Shown in pieces: positions 34,735 through 45,828 of a stretch of DNA of 64,000 nucleotides (positions within the stretch are counted from its first letter, which is position 1; the number at the start of each line of letters is the position of its first letter). This DNA is from Limnephilus marmoratus (lineage: Eukaryota > Arthropoda > Insecta > Trichoptera > Limnephilidae). The notes beneath the pieces were generated by a model that saw nothing but the letters and a program-made list of their open reading frames with translations, did no database searches and was not told the DNA's origin. The stretch is from the NCBI GenBank assembly GCA_917880885.1, contig OU862917.1, positions 54,048,727-54,112,726 of the forward strand, given 5' to 3'. Both the position numbers and the translations under genes were made by a program.

Positions 34735-36350
34735 GTAAATTTATGTTTTTTTATGTGAATACCGCATAAGTGTCCCAACTCTCAAATTGGAACTACGGCA
34801 TCTCTAATTGGTGCATGTTGTGGGTTTGTAGCAGAGTGGGAAAGGGAAGGAGATGGAGGAGAGCAAGATTGAAAAGTACCTACTACCTGGCTATTCAGAT
34901 CTGACCACCAAACACGACTAAAACTAATTCAAGCAAAATTTCAATTTTGAAAGGTGGTCTTTCAGCAGAGCAGAACTGAGAGTATTTTCCACTCTGGAAC
35001 GTGCCGCAAATATAAAATGAATTGCTTTCGGAAAAACTCATGTAGAAATCGTTTTGCCTCCCTTACTATCATGGTTATAAATATAATCTTAATGGTGTTA
35101 GAAAGGTAAAACACGACGCTTTATATTCAAATAAAAAGTCAAGCACAAAATAACTAAATGTACACCTTTATGAAACCGAAGTTTCCGAACGCAATTCGAA
35201 AATAATTATAAAATTTTGGAAATTTATCATAAATTATTTTTAAATGAAACGACAATAAACAAAAATTTTAACAAAACAAAAAACGACTTCAAAAAATGCA
35301 CTAAAAATAAAAAAATTATTTCGTATTCTTCTACAACTTCATAATCAACTTTTTTTTTCTACTCATCAATATGTGGTACGATTGATATTTTTGGAGACGG
35401 TGTCAGTCAGGTAGGTTTGTAACTACATACATAGTTATAGGTGAGATGTGCTTGTGTCGCACAAACGACTTGACGAGGCGAGAGCGGGCCGCGGCGTGAG
35501 GGGAGCTGTCAAGTGAACTCGTCGGGCCGGGTACCTTTGCTGACACCGACTCCAAAAATAACAATCGTACCTACATATTGATGAGTAGAAAAAATAAGTT
35601 GATTATGAAGTTGTAGAAGAGTACGAAATTATTTTTTTACTTTTTAGTGCATTTTTTGAAGTCGTTTTGTGTTTTGTTAAAATTTTTGTTTATTTTTTGA
35701 TTTTTAGTGAATCTGAAGTACCTACACTTACTAATTTATCTAAATATAGGTAGACCTACTAAACGTGCTGCTCATATGAGAAAGACATAATTTTACCATA
35801 ACGGCGAGAGGGTCAAATTAAGAGATTCGGCCGAGTTTCGTCAATTTTCCCCTAAGAATTGAAGATTTCCGTTATTTTGTCATGGATCCGATAATCAGAA
35901 CCTAACCAAACTCTCATCAAACTACCCTTGAAGTACATCCTTTCCAATAAAAAAAGAATCATCGAAATCGGTTGGCGTGATATTGAGTTAATCGTCCATT
36001 TGTCGCGCACATACTTTATTATATACGAAATTTTATTTGATTAATTTGTGTTATTTCACAATTTATTCATTAAAAATAATAAACAGTAGGTATCTATATT
36101 TGCGGCACGTTCCAGAGTGGAAGAAAATCTCAGTATAGGTATCTGGTGTAAGACCACCATTCAGAATTGAAATGTTGCTTGAAATGGCATTAGCTGTGTT
36201 TGGTGACCAGATCTGAATAGCCAGGTACTTCCCCACCTTCCTATTCCCTATCTCCTTCCCCTCCCCACTACCTCCTGCCTCACAACATACCCCAATTGGG
36301 GATCCCATAGTCTCACTGACTGAGCAGTTGGGACCCTTGTACAGTATTCA
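34735..36350. repeat. Large inverted repeat, ~280-bp arms around ~1.06 kb
   Basis: The left arm (34735-35012) and right arm (36072-36350) are reverse complements. Shared marks are gtcccaact, tggctattcagatctg and the shared ccactctggaacgtgccgca. Both arms keep the same order with small indels. The interior contains a family C fragment (35040-35240) and a second inverted repeat (35252-35695). It resembles a foldback element; target duplications are not evident. Confidence 0.78.
35252..35695. repeat. Inner inverted repeat, ~155-bp arms, 133-bp loop
   Basis: Arms 35252-35407 and 35541-35695 share aaaattttaacaaaac, cgacttcaaaaaatgcac, tctactcatcaatatg and ggacacc-type ends (tttttggag(a/t)cggtgtcag). 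The loop is GC-rich (gagcgggccgcggcg). MITE-like, nested inside the larger inverted repeat. Confidence 0.8.
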
Positions 36351-36387
36351 TATAAAAAAGGCATGAGGGGTTAAATAAACTTTATTT

Positions 36388-36465
36388 GCGCATGCTGGGA
36401 TTCGAACCCTGATGTGACCTTTGGAATTGTTTTAGTCGAACTTAACCGCTCGACTTAACGCAGGC
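36388..36465 (-). tRNA. Degenerate tRNA-like sequence (tRNA pseudogene or SINE head)
   Basis: On the minus strand an A-box-like gtcgagcggttaag and, ~45 bp on, a perfect B-box ggttcgaatcc inside a T-arm-like cagggttcgaatcccag. The acceptor ends pair poorly (about 4 of 7), so it is not a functional tRNA. It most resembles the Leu/Ser class because of the GAGCGG-TTAAG D-arm. Confidence 0.45.
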
Positions 36466-38110
36466 CGTCTCTGATATCTTGAGGTCGAGTGATTGACATA
36501 AAATTTAAACATGTTTACGGTTTTGTTATATTTATTTATTACACGCCCTAATGGGCTCTTACATTCTTGTTTACAAGTTAAGTATCACAGTTATTTTAAA
36601 TACTTTAAAACTATAACGATAAAGAAAATATAATGCAACTTAAAAAATGTAACAACAAAAGCATTCAATAAAATAAAATAATTTATGTAAGTAATTACAT
36701 TTTCTTCATGGGCCCAAAATGGTCCAGGTTCGGCCCTGGTTTCATGTACTACATACACACTTAATTCTACTTATTATTTATCTTATTCCAACAAGCCTTG
36801 GGGTACCTACTCCACTTCACAACAGTTCAAGAGAATACGTCAAGAAACGAGGCGCTACTACTTACTGATTATTGATAAAAATAACAACTAAACAGCATTG
36901 AAACAATATGAATTATCAAATATGCGCATTGGAAAATCACTTGAGAGAAAGGTTATTGCCGTGAAAGAATTTGAAGTGTTTTTAAACTATGTATAGGTAC
37001 TTTGCACGATGAATACATTCCACAGAATACCGTGTAAAAAAAGACAGTATATTACATTATGCATAGAATAATGCGACATAGATTGAATACCGCTCAAAAT
37101 TAAATACTTCATTTTTACAACATTATTATACTTACCAAAGAAGAACTTTTTTCAATCGGCTACATGGGTATCCGAAGAAATTAATTGGCAGCATTAAATC
37201 ACAAAAAATAATCATATTAAAATCTCATATTATGTACCGTTGACCAGTAGCGACCGCTGCCCTGAAAATGTGGTGGTTCACTGATAATCCGTACCAATGA
37301 GATAACGATTACTAAGCAACATAAGGTAAAAATAATTCCACTAATCTTATTTGGAGAAGGTTCACAAAACTTCCACATAACGCTTTTTAATTAAAAATTA
37401 TTTTTTTATACAGATCTTTTTTCCAGTACTGAGAGAATAAAAACACAACAAAAAAAATTCGTAAATAAATCTTAAATTTCGACCCAAAAAATTTTTTTTT
37501 TTTACAATGTTTAATTTATTTTATTTTATATTTCATTATAAACAGTATACAAAAAGTATTTTAAAATAAAGTATAAACAGTACGTGGGCAAAATTGTCAA
37601 GGTTACCTATAAAAAAATTGAATTCCTTAATTATCTGCGTTTTATAATTTAAAACACAAATCAATAAAAAAGAAAATATATGTAAAATGTTGGTATTTGC
37701 CATACCTTTTGATTAAAAAAGAATTACATATTCAGTTATGTTAAGTATTTTTGCCTCAAATCCAAATTTAAGTTTTGTATGATAAAGGCCGCCCGTGTGG
37801 TACACGAGGATAGCTTAATTTTTCATACATATGGCCAGCGTTGCGCGCAGCGATGTTTGGGATATTCCATGCAAAAACATAATTCGTTTCGCCTGCCATC
37901 GGTCTGCACACGGGGACAGGGCAACTTCGCGTGGAACTTTGAGAATTTACTCTTCCTGATTCATATTATATTAGGCATTTTATTGGTAGGTGATATTTTT
38001 AATGAGATTCATAGATTTTATATTTTTCGGTAAGATATTATAAGGCATTTTTAGGCGATATAATTTACCGTGCTGCACACGAACACACTGTGCAGCCAGC
38101 CGCCCTTGCC

Positions 38111-38640
38111 GTTGACCCAACTAAATGCATCTCCCACTAACATGTGTTCTCTCATTCCACCACCCAGCCTGCTATCCAAGTAACTGTCCCTATCTGACAG
38201 TGTGTTGCTAATATGCCTACGTGTGTGTCATTTACAACAATAACTATTACACAATCAGTCTGTAGCATATTGATCTCTCAGTAGCGTTGACCCAACTATG
38301 TGCATCTCCCACTAACATGTGTTCTCTCATTCCTCCACCCAGCCTGCTATCCAAGTAACTGTCCCTATCTGACAGTGTGTTGCTAATATGCCTACGTGTG
38401 TGTCATTTACAACAATAATTATTACACAATCAGTCTGTAGCATATTGATCTCTCAGTAGCGTTGACCCAACTATGTGCATCTCCCGCTAACATGTGTTCT
38501 CTCATTCCTCCACCCAGCCTGTTATCCAAGTAACTGTCCCTATCTGACAGTGTGTCCCTAATATGACCACGTGTGTGACATTTACAACAATACATTATTG
38601 CAAAATCAGTCTGTCAAAACAATCTTTGCAATGATCACCA
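38111..38640. repeat. Three tandem 175-bp units
   Basis: gttgacccaacta starts at 38111, 38286 and 38461. The first two units are almost identical; the third is diverged at its end, and a decayed fourth part runs to about 38730. No ORF. Confidence 0.9.
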
Positions 38641-39048
38641 TATTAATCTCTCGGTTTATATAATGTCAACTATGTTTAAGCATCCTGTGCAATGATCAAC
38701 TATATTGATCTCTCAGTGCGATTAATTCGAACCGCCATGCCAGCTGTGTCCCTCAAGTTCATAATATCGATTCACCATTATACCGTATCAGATGAATTAA
38801 AGGGGTAAGTAAGTTCTTACAACTGCCACATAATTGTGTCAACTTAAACAGTTTATAATTATAGATTACGGTCAACACATTGAAACAAATTGATTTGCTG
38901 AGAATGTAAGCAACCACGTGAACCTAAATCTTATTTTTCTATGTTTACCTAAAATTTATTTAATAAATGGTATTATTGTATAATACGAGTACAGGTACGT
39001 CGCTGTCTGACAACAAACGCAGCCATTTTCGCGTATTTGGCACCTACA

Positions 39049-40299
39049 CAGGGGCGGCCCTAGTTAAATTATTAGGTGGTGCGAAATCTCTTGGTGACCC
39101 CCCCCCCCTCCCCCTAACACCTACCAAAAAATAGAGCTCTTTATATGCAGTTATGCAACTTTGATCAAGTACCTAGTAGGACGGATGAGAAATAATAACA
39201 GACAAAAAATATACGTTTGATTACATTTATTTAATTAAATCTGCGAAATCAATAAAAACACTAGAATACAACTTTCCTTGCTTCTGCGCTTGCGAATTTT
39301 TTTACTTGGGCAATATCATTCTCAATTGATAAAATTGCAAGATCTGATAGTCTTTTTTGACACATAGCCGAACGTAAGTACGTTTTAATTAGTTTTAATT
39401 TACTAAAGCTTTGGCGACAGTTACAGGGATGGTCAGCAAAATCCGAAGCGCTGTCCACAGATTCGGGAATATATCCTGCCAATCATTTTTTTGATAAGTA
39501 GGAAGAACTTGTAGTGGCTCTGCCGAGTCAAGATTTTTTATTAATGGGTTTAGGCTCAAAAGTTCTTCAACCAATTCGCGACTAGAGACATCGCATTTTT
39601 CCCCATCGGTTAAAATGATTTGCAAATCTACACAGGCTTTTTCTAATGAAGACTTATAAGGAATTATTTTGATGTTATACAAAAAAGACCATGTATCATT
39701 GAATTTAGATAATTGAAGGTCAACCGATTGAATGTCAATTGAACCGATGACCAATGCATTTTCAGTTGTATCTATCATAGGGTAAAAGACGTTGATTTTA
39801 AACAGTTCTTCGGGATTTGTTGGTGTCTCATCTGCAGCTTCATATTCAAATAATCGCTTTTTTCTTCGGGATCGGACTGGCTTAAAGTAGAATCTATCCC
39901 AGCCTGGGAAGCTATTTCCTTAGCAGTTATTTGAGCAGACGAATAAGTCCGGTACGGCTTCACAAATTTCGAGCAGTTTTTCAGCAATTGCGATGCTTTT
40001 GCTAAGTCCATTTTGCTAGTTTCAGACTAACAAGACCTTTCAGACCTTCAACTTGTCTCTTAAGTAGCCTAATAGGCGACCAGTCGCCTTTTAGATTTTT
40101 CGTCGACGATTCTCGTTTTGAGTAGCCTAAATGGCGAAAAATCGCCTACGTTGGCAACACTACTTGCTCCCCGCACCGACCACATGATTTAAGCACACGA
40201 TCGATAGATATTCGATCAGTGGTCGGGTGTTTTCGGCGCCTTCCTTATGACGGCGCCCTGTGCGGTCGTACCGCTCGCACCGCCCTAGGGCCGCCCCTG
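39049..40299 (-). mobile_element. hAT element relic, 1251 bp, ZMYM1-like
   Basis: Ends caggggcggccctag and ctagggccgcccctg are perfect 15-bp TIRs. Flanks cacctaca (39041-39048) and tacctaca (40300-40307) agree at 7 of 8 positions, an 8-bp hAT target duplication. It encodes the broken transposase remains at 39261-40011. The subterminal 40060-40160 region has two related blocks (agtagcctaa..ggcga). Confidence 0.88.
39261..40011 (-). pseudogene. Broken hAT transposase, C-terminal half (ZMYM1-like)
   Basis: Minus-strand pieces in order: MDLAKASQLLKN..FVKPYR (40011 on), then KACVDLQIILTDG, ELLSLNPLIKN, LPTYQKNDWQDIFPNLWTALRILLTIPVTVA. After a frameshift near 39420 it continues FSKLKLIKTYLRSAMCQKRLSDLAILSIENDIAQ. 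The latter is the hAT C-terminal dimerisation domain (IFPNLW.AL...TIPVTVASAERSFSKLKLIK). At least two frameshifts, and the N-terminal BED/catalytic part is deleted. Confidence 0.85.
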
Positions 40300-40805
40300 T
40301 ACCTACAAACTTGAAAATCTATTTCTCTCTAGATTCATTACTATTCTAACTATGTATGTACGAATACGTCATATTACATTACCATTTATGAACCGTGTTA
40401 TTTCAAAACCGTGTAAGAGCAGGATCACTTTTGTTCGTGGAAATAAATGGATCAGCTTTAATTTTATCGTTGAGCGAGCTGCATCGTTTTGTCAGTTCTA
40501 TGATAACGGAGGAAATTTTTCGTTTGGGTACACTAAATTAAAAATTCGCTCAACTACGTAGGAAGACTGGGTGACACTGATATTATACGCTCGAGCCACT
40601 CAGCCACCGAATAGATAATGACTTGGCCATTTTTGTACTTAGCATCTATGTAAGTAGATGATGACGAGTGAAATTGGCCTACAATCTTTCTTAGTCCATT
40701 TTAATTTTCAAATCAAGGCTTTGTATATTTTTTAGCATTCTCTTTTAGCACTTTTGTAGTCGTGGTAGCAGGGATTCCGAACGGGGGAGGAGACCGGGGC
40801 CACCT

Positions 40806-41225
40806 ATGCGCAGATCCTCGCTTCTTGGAAACTTATTCACAATGGATCGCTTTACGGGAGAACAACGCACTTTCTGGGTAAAATATATTTTCAAAAACAA
40901 TGATTCTGTTCTGTTCAACAATGGTTCTATTCTGTTTTACAAAAACAATGATGCACGCCGTCTATTTCGTACACATCACCAATTACAGAGTATTAATCTG
41001 TGCCCAAGTGTTAATTTAATTAAATAATAGTTTAAAAACTTCGAAGACACCGGCACGACTCTCAATTGAAAACAAACAGGACGGCCATGGAGCAGGAGAA
41101 TGTGGCGTATGTAAACATACGAGACGATACGAATATGTCAACGCGCAAGCGTTCAGACGCTTTGGCGATAGAATATTTTCAACCACAGTTGCAGCAGTTC
41201 GTTATTTTCAATAATGTGACTTAGA
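40806..41225 (+). pseudogene. Transposase-type HTH fragment (DUF4817-like)
   Basis: MDRFTGEQRTFWVKYIF..NDARRLFRTHHQLQ, then, past stop codons, FKNFEDTGTTLN-stop-KQTGRP and, in another frame, ENVAYVNIRDDTNMSTRKRSDALAIEYFQPQLQQ. The order 'EQRTFWV..(F)..FRTHH.. W.KNFEDTGTTLNKKQTGRP ... ENV..V' is the mariner-like helix-turn-helix module common in insect transposon-derived proteins. Stops replace likely Trp codons. Dead; the element ends are not found. Confidence 0.6.
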
Positions 41226-41587
41226 GGCAGCAAAAGGCGCAACCTGCCACACTTAGAAAGAGAGTGTAATCGTGGTTTTCCCTAATAAGTTGATCTCGCG
41301 ATGAGGAGATTTTCCATGGCCTCCCCGCAGCCCGGATCTAATTCCAGCTGATTTTTGAAGTAAAACTTCTTTACGCACGCTCGACTTGGGGGGTAAGCTG
41401 GTGAATGCATTAGGAAAAGTGGTGATGTGTTACGAAAAATGGTGATGTGTTACGAAAAGTGCGATGTTACGAAAAGTATGATGCGAACGATAATCGATGC
41501 GAACGGTGATCGATGGCGAGGCGAACGGTCGGGCCTTTCCGCACGCTTGACTTGGGGAGTGATAAGGATTAGGATAAGGATAAGGAT

Positions 41588-41765
41588 GGTCACCCCAAGG
41601 TCGTAGGTCACCCCAAGGTCGTAGGTCACCCCAAGGTCATAGGTCACCCCATGATCGTAAGTCACCCCAAGGTCGTAGGTAACCCCAAGGTCGTAGGTCA
41701 CCCCATGGTCATATTTCACCCAAATGTCTTACGACACCCCTAGGTCATAGGTCACCCCTTTCGCT
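41588..41765. repeat. 18-bp minisatellite (ggtcaccccaaggtcgta)
   Basis: Nine or so copies of ggtcaccccaaggtcgta with minor changes. It is followed by ttcgctacgtttaataactt..acctgggttcacgggg, matching the LINE-derivative 5' region at 44975-45046, and preceded by ggataaggat repeats (41563-41589). It probably expanded inside such a LINE 5' fragment. Confidence 0.85.
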
Positions 41766-42594
41766 ACGTTTAATAACTTAGCAGGGATACCTGGGTTCAC
41801 GGGGCAATGTTTGTCTTGTAGTTTTACTTCAGTCGTGTGGTCTAAAGCACTCATTTTTTTATGGGGTTATCTTATAAGTTGAGTCTACGTAAATAAACCA
41901 GCGACGATACTCCAATTAAAGCAGAACATCCATCAATAAATGGTCAACATATCCCGAGCTTAGTGTCGAAAAGTTTTGGAAATTCTAAGGGCGTGTTTGA
42001 GGAATGTCAGCGGCGAGATGGCGGCCATTTTGACGAAATTATTTTTACGAAATGAATTCCAGCATATTTTTGTTCTTATCAATAATCAATTATTTAAATA
42101 CAATCTGTATTTTCTTTTTCATGATTATTTCAAAAGTGCAAAAATTTATGGCCCACCCTATATAACATCGTATTATACAGGGTGCAACAGGGCGTACCCG
42201 AAGGATTTTAACCAGCGATTTATAAGTATATACGGAGTACTAAAAGTAGATATCATTTTGCTGTTCGATTTTTTTCTATTAAAATCCAAAAATAATAATT
42301 TCAATTACACCTCGCCCGTGATCACATTCCTATACGCCTCTACGGGATCACGCGCTATGTGTGTTACCGTGGTGCTGGAACGAGACTGAGTGCTTTTTAA
42401 GTGACCCGCTAGGCTATACCCGACTATTCAGTTGCTACGTGTGAAGGAAAATATTTTTAGTGTTTTTAACTGAGAAAAAAATTATCGGACAGCAAAATGA
42501 CATCTACATTTTTTAATCCAAATATGCTCAGGAATCGCTGGTTAAAATTCTTCAGATAGATGCTATTACTCCTTGTATTATCTTTATCTTTTGT

Positions 42595-43075
42595 ATAAAT
42601 AAAAATTAATCGCCGAAATGTATGTACGCGCATAACTTCCGAACGACTGCACCAAATTGAAAAATTCTTTTTTTTGTGTTCGTCATTGTCAGGACAAGGT
42701 TTGTATAAAACTAATGGAGAGCTCTGGCATTATGAAATTTGTATTAAAAAATGCAATAAGTGGCACGCAAGCTGTTTGAAAACTGAATGTATGGAATGCA
42801 CGATTGGGGAGGGGGGAGGGGGAAGAAGGGAGGTGGAGAAGGGGGAAGAGAAAGGGGGGAGGAGGGGTGGGGGACGGGGAAGGGTGGAAGGAGTAGGGAG
42901 AAGGAAGGTGGAGGAGGTGGAGTGGGAACGCGAGAGGGGAAGGGAACGCGGGAGAGATAGGGAAGGCGGAAGGTAAACGGGAGGAATGGGAAAGGACACG
43001 CAGGGAGAAACCATTTCTTTATTAAATGGCATAGTAACGCATGACGGGTACCAGCTAGTACATGGATATATAATT
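42595..43075 (-). repeat. Family A repeat, inverted copy
   Basis: aacttccgaacgactgcacc, agagctctggcattatgaaa, a GA-rich core (42800-42975) and the end cgcatgacgggtaccagcta, reverse of the family start. A long dinucleotide-like tatataattatatata lies just beyond. Confidence 0.72.
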
Positions 43076-43199
43076 ATATATATACATCCAGACAAATGAG
43101 TCATTAACATGCCAAGTGAACCAAGTCCCTTAGTGAGCAGTTACTTTGTTTCTTTCCCCTATAATTCGTGTTTCTTTACGCGTTTTGTTACATGCATGT

Positions 43200-44180
43200 G
43201 TACGTGTACGCTAGAGGTGGGTAAGTTCTGCATTTTTCCGGAAGCCTCCGAGACTTGCTTCCTTTTAAAAGTACACGAGTTCTAGGAGCAGGTCCCGGGT
43301 CCGAGTTCTTAGGTGCGGACTGGGCACTGGGTATTGTTGCGGCGCACCGAAACGGGACGCACGGGTTCAAAGAACTCGGAACCAGGACCTACTCGTAGAA
43401 CCCACACGAGAACTCAGAACCCCGGAGTCGGACAAGACCCGTACGAGAACAACGACCCGTCACCCGTGCAATGTAGGTACATTCAATGTATCTACACTGC
43501 ACGGTCTTTTATTGAGAATTTAAATAAGTAAATTAATAAGCTGTAATGCTTTACTATAAACTATTATTTTATAATGCACGTCACCCGTTGATTAACGATA
43601 CCAGATAAGACGCTCTAATTAAAAACTACTCCGTGCCTAGCCGAAGGGGTCACGCACGTGTGTGTCGATCAACGAACAGCGATCGAATGAATGCCCAGCG
43701 CCCAGCTCGTGACGTGACTCAAGGGGAAGTGTCATAGTTGGCCGGCCGCGGGTAGCGGGGAGTGTCGGGAACTCACCGAGACCCGCGACTCATGAGTGGA
43801 ATGGTGAGTGACGTCGGACCGTGGATCGCGGAGCAAGCCGGCGCGGCGGCCACGGGGTGAGTCAGGAATGTAGTAGTTCGCGCGAGTCCGGGAGTGGGCG
43901 AAATGAATGGATTGTGTCGCGATTCACGTAGCTTGGAACAAGGCGCTTGGGTTTAAAGGAACCCGGGACTTGTATTCGAGTGCGGTTTTCGCGCTTCGGC
44001 GTTGAGTTGCTCGGACCGCCGGATTACCGCCGGATTTATTTGGATGCGGAGAGTACTGGGACTGGGCCGGGTTCTCTGGGAGTAGTCGATTTGAAAAAGG
44101 AGTGGGAGTAGGAACCGCTTCCCGCAAAGGAGCGGATCACATGAGCCCATTCCAGCTGAACTGACACATCGCTAGTGTAC
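43200..44180. promoter_or_regulatory. GC- and CpG-rich stretch, function unknown
   Basis: About 1 kb with many CpGs (cggccgcgggtagcgggg, cggcgcggcggccacgggg) in a strongly AT-rich neighbourhood. The first part (43205-43450) has inverted blocks around gagttct/agaactc. At 44228 a consensus donor (aaa|gtaagg) follows, so a non-coding first exon and promoter of a rightward gene are possible. A GC-rich repeat is the alternative. I see no protein match. Confidence 0.3.
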
Positions 44181-44187
44181 GCAGCTT

Positions 44188-44427
44188 ATGTTTAGTCAAC
44201 TGAAAATAAATTTGAAACGGTTTGAAGTTCAAAGTAAGGGATACTTTTTGTTGTTTATGTCTATCATTGGTTCTCAGATAATTTCAGATGTCTCTTCTTC
44301 AAATAATCCAAAACAAAAATCGAAAAAAAATCAAATGATATTACCATTAGAAGTCAATCGCCATGAAAATGAAGATAAAAGTTGTTCCCAACCGTTTATG
44401 GGTATAAATTTATTTACTAGCAGTTAA
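44188..44427 (+). CDS. Short ORF (79 aa), signal-peptide-like, doubtful
   Basis: Directly after the GC-rich stretch: basic N-terminus (KINLKRFEVQSKG), hydrophobic YFLLFMSIIGSQII, then a Ser/Asn/Lys-rich polar tail with one Cys. This could be a short secreted product or chance. Unrecognised. Confidence 0.22.
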   Translation: MFSQLKINLKRFEVQSKGYFLLFMSIIGSQIISDVSSSNNPKQKSKKNQMILPLEVNRHENEDKSCSQPFMGINLFTSS

Positions 44428-44429
44428 AA

Positions 44430-44790
44430 ACCCGCTCCGGAGGTTTTTGCTGCTAGGCCTTGCGGGCGGCTTTTAGTTCCCCTCCCCGCTCCCGAGTTCC
44501 CCTCCCCAACCCCCTCCTCTCCCCACTCCCCTCCCCCTTCCCCCCTCCACACATTTTAATCTCAAACAAATCCCCAAATTTTAATCTCAATCGAATGAAT
44601 GGTTTAGCAATGCATAATTTCATGATGCCAGAGCTCACAATTATATAAAGAAACCATCGCGGGCATGCGCACATCAAATCCCCAAAGTTTCATCGCAATC
44701 GGATGAATGGTTTAGCAACGCATAGCAGACATACATATATACATACATACGAACCCAGAAACAAACATATTTAGGTTTTTGTATATATAG
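44430..44790 (+). repeat. Family A-like repeat, diverged
   Basis: CT-rich core (44470-44550), catgatgccagagctcaca, gcgggcatgcgcacatcaaa, atcggatgaatggtttagc twice-type blocks, and a tail of acatacatac ending tatatatagat. The start differs from other copies. Confidence 0.6.
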
Positions 44791-44881
44791 ATATAGTGAT
44801 ATTGTATTACAAAATCATAACTACAATATTTATAATACATTATTCTCAATGAGTTTAATAAAACTCTTTTCGGAAAGGACA

Positions 44882-45226
44882 TTATACACTTTGGGAGGCG
44901 GGTATGGGTATCGCCGCCCCGGAACTATTTATTGGATAAACAACACCTCTGCCATAGGTCCCCCCGAGTGGTTCACCCCGTTCGCTACGTTTGGTGACTT
45001 GGAGAGGTGCCTAGGTTCATGGGGTGAGGTTTTGTCTGGGTCTTAGCGGTGGATGCATCTGCCCACCAGCTGCGTGGAAGGCCGAATCGGGAGAGGCGGA
45101 TGCATGGCTGGGACTCTCTGGGAACACCACCTTTCACCACAGTGGAAGGAATGGATTCATAGTCCGTCACTCCTGGACACACTGACCCCCAGATTCCTAC
45201 CCACATTTTCAGTTTTTTTACATGGA
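44882..45226 (+). mobile_element. CR1/Kiri-like LINE 5'-region derivative
   Basis: gaggcgggtatgggtat, ggaactatttattggataaa, caacacctctgccatagg, gagtggttcaccccgttcgc and tcctggacacactgaccccc match the reverse complement of the other derivatives' 5' region (2470-2745, 13180-13470) and of 57600-58106. It ends at cctacccacattttcag with no LINE 3' part. Confidence 0.72.
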
Positions 45227-45253
45227 ATAGATAAATTAAATAAGCAAATATAG

Positions 45254-45291
45254 ACAATGGGCCAAGACAAATATTTGTCTTGGCCCATTGT
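45254..45291. repeat. 38-bp perfect palindrome, no loop
   Basis: acaatgggccaagacaaat followed immediately by its exact reverse complement. Isolated; it sits 28 bp after a LINE derivative. Confidence 0.95.
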
Positions 45292-45828
45292 ACTAACATA
45301 CAGAGTTGGTATTAATAGTAATTACAATCGAAGTCGTTTTTTTATAGAAAAACAGCCTCCAATTTTCTTTAAAAAATAATGATGTCCTACTAATATATAA
45401 ATAATGGTGTCTGTTAACTAGTAGTATATATGGGGGGAATTGTTAAATCTACATCACAGAGAACAAAAATAACTTATTTTGTCATTTTTATACATTTCGA
45501 TTTTTTCCCATTTTTTGGCAACTAAAGGGTTAAAAAAACTTTCGGAGCCGTGTCTAGGCTTAAAAGATAGTAAACAGCTTAGAGACTATTATTTTTAAAA
45601 CTTGACTAAAAAAAAATCGGGCTTGATTCACTCAAAAAAGAAGACTCAAATTTAAAAAATTGTATAAAAAATCGACTCCAAATGGAATGCAAATTTACCA
45701 GTTTTCCGCTTGTGCTGCGAGTTTCTGGACACCGTAGACGGAATTACAATATACGATTATATGGTATACGATCTAAAACTTGTATACAGTGCCAAGGAAC
45801 ATTTCTCCATTTTCTCTAATCAACTTTT

